Source: Cellulomonas sp. WB94 (lineage in GTDB: Bacteria; Actinomycetota; Actinomycetes; Actinomycetales; Cellulomonadaceae). Taken from it: 64,000 nucleotides of DNA. The translations under genes were made by a program, and so were the position numbers. The stretch spans positions 1 to 64,000 of the forward strand of contig NZ_QEES01000004.1 of NCBI RefSeq assembly GCF_003115775.1. The letters run 5' to 3'. This document shows, piece by piece, positions 60,837-64,000 of the stretch. Positions within the stretch are counted from its first letter, which is position 1, and each line of letters begins with the position of its first letter. Below the pieces are notes generated by a model. That model saw nothing but the letters and a program-made list of their open reading frames with translations. It had not been told where the DNA came from and did no database searches.

Positions 60837-62114
60837 CTACTTGAGGAAGTCGGGGATGTCCAGGTCGTCGCTCGCGCGACGCGCGGACGGGTCCTCGTCG
60901 AAGACTCGCGGCACCTCGAGCTGACCCGTCTCCGGGGCCGCCTCCGGGTCGCTCGACAGGAATGCCGGCACGCCGCCGCTGTACCCGGTGTGCGACGAGG
61001 TGCCGTTCGGCGCGGCGGTGCCGACCCGCACGAGGTCGTCGTCGGGGTCGACCGGGCGCGGCTGGGAGATCGCGTGCGACGGGATCGACGGCGCCGTGGC
61101 CTGACGCGGGACCGACGTCGAACCGCTGACCTGGCCGAGGCCACGTCCCTCGCGGCGGGTGAGCGGCGCGCCGCCGTCGAACCCCGCGGCGATGACCGTG
61201 ACACGGACCTCGTCGCCGAGCGCGTCGTCGATGACCGCACCGAAGATGATGTTGGCCTCGGGGTGCGCGGCCTCCTGGACCAGGCGCGCGGCCTCGTTGA
61301 TCTCGAACAGGCCGAGGTCCGAGCCACCCTGGATCGAGAGCAGCACGCCGTGCGCGCCGTCGATGCTCGCCTCGAGGAGCGGCGAGGAGATCGCCAGCTC
61401 GGCGGCCTGGACCGCACGGTCCTCGCCGCGGGCGGAGCCGATGCCCATGAGTGCCGATCCGGCGCCCTGCATGACGGACTTGACGTCCGCGAAGTCGAGG
61501 TTGATCAGGCCGGGGGTCGTGATGAGGTCCGTGATGCCCTGCACACCCGACAGGAGCACCTGGTCGGCCGAGTGGAACGCGTCGAGGACGGACACGGACC
61601 GGTCGGAGATCGACAGGAGCCGGTCGTTCGGGATCACGATGAGCGTGTCGACCTCGGCCCGCAGCGACTCGATGCCGGTGTCGGCCTGGACCGACCGGCG
61701 TCGGCCCTCGAACGTGAACGGACGCGTGACGACACCGATGGTGAGCGCGCCGAGCGAGCGCGCGATCCGCGCGACGACGGGTGCGCCGCCGGTCCCGGTG
61801 CCACCGCCCTCTCCGGCCGTGACGAAGACCATGTCGGCCCCGCGCAGGACGTCCTCGATCTCGTCGGTGTGGTCCTCGGCGGCGCGCTTGCCGACCTCGG
61901 GGTCGGCGCCCGCACCGAGCCCGCGCGTCAGCTCGCGGCCGACGTCGAGCTTCACGTCCGCGTCGGACATGAGGAGCGCCTGGGCGTCGGTGTTGATCGC
62001 GATGAACTCGACACCCTTGAGCCCGACCTCGATCATCCGGTTGACGGCGTTGACCCCGCCACCGCCGATGCCGACGACCTTGATGACCGCCAAGTAGTTC
62101 TGCGGAGCTGCCAC
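60837..62114 (-). CDS. ftsZ: Cell division protein FtsZ
   Basis: Tubulin-like GTPase of 425 residues. [20 protein letters not shown], tubulin signature [16 protein letters not shown] (about residue 105), [12 protein letters not shown], and the conserved C-terminal tail [10 protein letters not shown] that binds SepF. I chose the GTG at 62114 ([13 protein letters not shown]) because GAGAGG stands eight bases upstream and mycobacterial FtsZ begins at the same point; the frame is open to 62165. Confidence 0.97.
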   Translation of the reverse strand: MAAPQNYLAVIKVVGIGGGGVNAVNRMIEVGLKGVEFIAINTDAQALLMSDADVKLDVGRELTRGLGAGADPEVGKRAAEDHTDEIEDVLRGADMVFVTAGEGGGTGTGGAPVVARIARSLGALTIGVVTRPFTFEGRRRSVQADTGIESLRAEVDTLIVIPNDRLLSISDRSVSVLDAFHSADQVLLSGVQGITDLITTPGLINLDFADVKSVMQGAGSALMGIGSARGEDRAVQAAELAISSPLLEASIDGAHGVLLSIQGGSDLGLFEINEAARLVQEAAHPEANIIFGAVIDDALGDEVRVTVIAAGFDGGAPLTRREGRGLGQVSGSTSVPRQATAPSIPSHAISQPRPVDPDDDLVRVGTAAPNGTSSHTGYSGGVPAFLSSDPEAAPETGQLEVPRVFDEDPSARRASDDLDIPDFLK

Positions 62115-62190
62115 GATGGGTGCCTCTCGTTCTTCGCCAGGTGCTGCCGGGGCCGTGCTCGACACGCCGTGCCGGCCGGTGAAACCTTCA

Positions 62191-62214
62191 CCCTCAACTA
62201 GAGGGTTATAGTTA
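62191..62214 (-). promoter_or_regulatory. Conserved-looking element upstream of ftsZ
   Basis: On the minus strand ACTATAACCCTCTAGTTGAG is followed by GG, with the inverted repeat CCCTC/GAGGG (62191-62205). A TATAAC box overlaps its upstream edge. Similar AACCCT...GAGGGT elements precede ftsZ in other Actinobacteria, as far as I recall. Confidence 0.4.
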
Positions 62215-62338
62215 TGTCAGATGGTGTCACTGCGTGACGCTAGGTGCGGCGAGCCCCCGGAGCAACGACCGCGCCGCGCGTGTCGGCGAGATCCTTGCGT
62301 GGCGGGCGTGTCGCGAGACCCCTGCGCGCCGGTTCGTG

Positions 62339-63475
62339 TCACTTCGTGACCGGGAGCGTCGGCGCCGACACGTCGTACACCTGCGCCCCAGCGCTCGACG
62401 GAGCCTTGCGCAGAGCCTGGAGCACCGCGATCTTCAGGGGAGCCTGCTGGGCGCTCCCCCACTCGACGCGCGCACCGTCCCGCAGCTGCATCGTGACGGT
62501 GTCCTGGGTCTGCGCCGAGACCTGCCCGACCTCCGCGAGGAGATCGGCCGGCAGCGCCTGGAGGACGGAGAGCACCGCGGCAAGCGTGCGCTTGTCCCCC
62601 ACCGGCACCTCGACGACCGGCAGGCCGTCGGGCGCGGCGTCGACGCGACCGACCTGCACCCCGTCCATGTCGAGCAGCGCGAAGCCCGCCGCGGGTGCCG
62701 TCGGGTCGGCCGGCGCAGTCTCCGGGACGGCCGCGACCGGCTCACGCGCGACCAGCTCGACGACGATCCCGTGCGGCCAGTCGCGCGTCACCCGCGCCTC
62801 ACGCACGCCGGGGACCTCGAGAATCGCATCGCGCAGACCGACCGTGTCCAGGCGCGGCAGCGGCGTGCTCGCGCGCGCGGCCACCACAGCAGCGACCTGG
62901 TCGACGGCCACGACCGTGCCCGCGCCCGTCACCGTCACGTCCAGCGGGTCCAGCGCCAGCACCGGCGAGACGAAGAGGAGCCAGCCGACCGCCGCGAGGC
63001 CGACCAGACCGCCGCCGACGCCGAGGACCTGGCGGCGCGCGATGGTGCGCCGCGCCCGCGCCCGTTCCGCGAACCGGGCCGCGGAACCGGTCGACACCAC
63101 GGACGGACGCACCGGGACGACACCGCCGCCGCGTCCGGCCGCATACGTCGTGACCGACGGCTCGAGCAGAGCGGCGATGTCGCGCCCGGGACCTGCCCCG
63201 CGCCCGGCGCCGCGGGCGTTCCCGACCGACTTGCGATGCCCGGCGGCAGGCGTACCGCGCCCGGCCGACGGAGTGGCTCCCGTCCTCGGCGCCGATCCGG
63301 CACCGCCCGGCGGGGTGCGCAGCGGCGTCACAGCGGGCGGCGGGACGCGTCCAGGCGTCGCAGGTGTCGGCGCTGTGCGGGGCGCGTCGGGGGCCGGAGG
63401 TGCGGCGCGTGGTGGCGCCGGCCGCGGCCGCGCAGGGCGTCCCGGCAGCGGCTGCCGGGGGCGTGACGGACTCAC
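62339..63475 (-). CDS. ftsQ: Cell division protein FtsQ with long proline-rich N-terminus
   Basis: Length 378 residues. The first 145 or so are Pro/Ala/Arg-rich and cytoplasmic; one transmembrane helix follows ([20 protein letters not shown]); then the POTRA domain ([20 protein letters not shown] and [20 protein letters not shown]). The extracytoplasmic part ends with [14 protein letters not shown]. The GTG overlaps the murC stop as GTGA. Confidence 0.94.
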   Translation of the reverse strand: MSPSRPRQPLPGRPARPRPAPPRAAPPAPDAPRTAPTPATPGRVPPPAVTPLRTPPGGAGSAPRTGATPSAGRGTPAAGHRKSVGNARGAGRGAGPGRDIAALLEPSVTTYAAGRGGGVVPVRPSVVSTGSAARFAERARARRTIARRQVLGVGGGLVGLAAVGWLLFVSPVLALDPLDVTVTGAGTVVAVDQVAAVVAARASTPLPRLDTVGLRDAILEVPGVREARVTRDWPHGIVVELVAREPVAAVPETAPADPTAPAAGFALLDMDGVQVGRVDAAPDGLPVVEVPVGDKRTLAAVLSVLQALPADLLAEVGQVSAQTQDTVTMQLRDGARVEWGSAQQAPLKIAVLQALRKAPSSAGAQVYDVSAPTLPVTK

Positions 63476-64000
63476 GCCCGGCCTCTCCCGCGCGCGGCCA
63501 GGGCCGCCAGGATCTCGGGTGCGAGCTCCGTCACGTCGCCGGCACCGACCGTCAGGAGCAGGTCGCCCGGCCGCGCGGCGGCGGCGACCACTGCGGCTGC
63601 TGCGTGCCGGTCACCGACGAGCTGCGCCTTGCCGGGCGTCGGGACCTGGTCGACGATCAGCGCGCCCGTGACCGTGGGGTCCGGGTCCTCGCGTGCCGCG
63701 TACACGTCGGTCACCACGACCGAGTCGGCAAGGTCCAGCGCCGCACCGAACTCGGTCGCGAACGTCCGCGTGCGCGAGAAGAGGTGCGGCTGGAAGAGCA
63801 CGAGCACGTTCCCGGTTCCGGCGACGCTCCGAGCGGCACGCAGGAGCGCGGCGACCTCCGTCGGATGGTGCGCGTAGTCGTCGACGACACGGACACCGTC
63901 CGCCGTGCCGCGCGCCTCGAACCGTCGCCCGGTTCCTCGGAACGCCGCGAGGCCCGCCGTCGCCGCATCGATCGACAGGCCCACGTGGCGCGCCGCGACG
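63472..64000 (-). CDS. murC: UDP-N-acetylmuramate-L-alanine ligase (5' end beyond window)
   Basis: C-terminal Mur-ligase domain only. [20 protein letters not shown] (DDYAHHPxE motif), [31 protein letters not shown], and [14 protein letters not shown] are the expected segments. About 175 residues are visible. With ftsQ and ftsZ it forms the end of the dcw cluster. Confidence 0.96.
   Translation of the reverse strand, partial: VAARHVGLSIDAATAGLAAFRGTGRRFEARGTADGVRVVDDYAHHPTEVAALLRAARSVAGTGNVLVLFQPHLFSRTRTFATEFGAALDLADSVVVTDVYAAREDPDPTVTGALIVDQVPTPGKAQLVGDRHAAAAVVAAAARPGDLLLTVGAGDVTELAPEILAALAARGRGRA

Overview
High-GC actinobacterial chromosome segment. Gene content and order fit the order Micrococcales, and a relative of Cellulomonas is my best guess. 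That is inferred from the 16S region, the dcw and his gene order, the frequent GTG starts and the ATGA/GTGA stop-start overlaps; no database was searched. Almost all genes lie on the minus strand, so transcription mostly runs from high to low coordinates.

Layout. 1-7.0 kb: recN (cut by the window edge), nadK, tlyA, a small acidic protein, a HAD phosphatase and a large disordered-repeat/TPR-like protein, tightly coupled. I recall this order from Mycobacterium (Rv1691 to Rv1696). 7.06-8.80 kb: an IS1634-family insertion sequence with 5-bp target duplications. 9.0-14.8 kb: a complete rRNA operon (16S-23S-5S, no spacer tRNA) with promoters, processing stem and terminator. 14.9-17.5 kb: tyrS, a 3-methyladenine DNA glycosylase and a uridine-kinase-like NTPase. 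17.5-26.3 kb: the full arginine operon argC-J-B-D-F-R-G-H, in which argC carries a frameshift. 26.3-29.7 kb: sulfur and redox genes (sufE, a rhodanese, a quinone oxidoreductase, a FrnE-like DsbA). 29.8-36.9 kb: infC-rpmI-rplT-rRNA methyltransferase-thpR-pheS-pheT. 37.3-39.4 kb: a Fur regulator and a frameshifted catalase. 39.4-43.7 kb: DUF1844 protein, MFS transporter, a frameshifted tandem-repeat membrane protein, a trypsin-like lipoprotein and a GerW-like protein. 43.7-51.9 kb: histidine genes (hisD, hisC, hisB, hisH, priA) interrupted by a divergent RecQ-phosphoribosyltransferase fusion. 52-57.2 kb: S4 protein, PPOX-fold protein, dnaE, a pseudouridine synthase. 57.2-64 kb: lspA, a DksA/TraR-like protein and the division cluster divIVA-yggT-sepF-pgeF-ftsZ-ftsQ-murC.

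The genes work as housekeeping units: translation (tRNA synthetases, IF3, ribosomal proteins, rRNA), arginine and histidine biosynthesis, replication and repair, and cell division. I see no phage, CRISPR array or clear defence island. The most notable features are three independent frameshifts (argC, katA, repeat protein), a likely ATC start codon for infC, a probable leaderless ArgR-controlled argC promoter, two expanded repeat proteins, the RecQ-PRTase fusion and the insertion sequence beside the rRNA operon.
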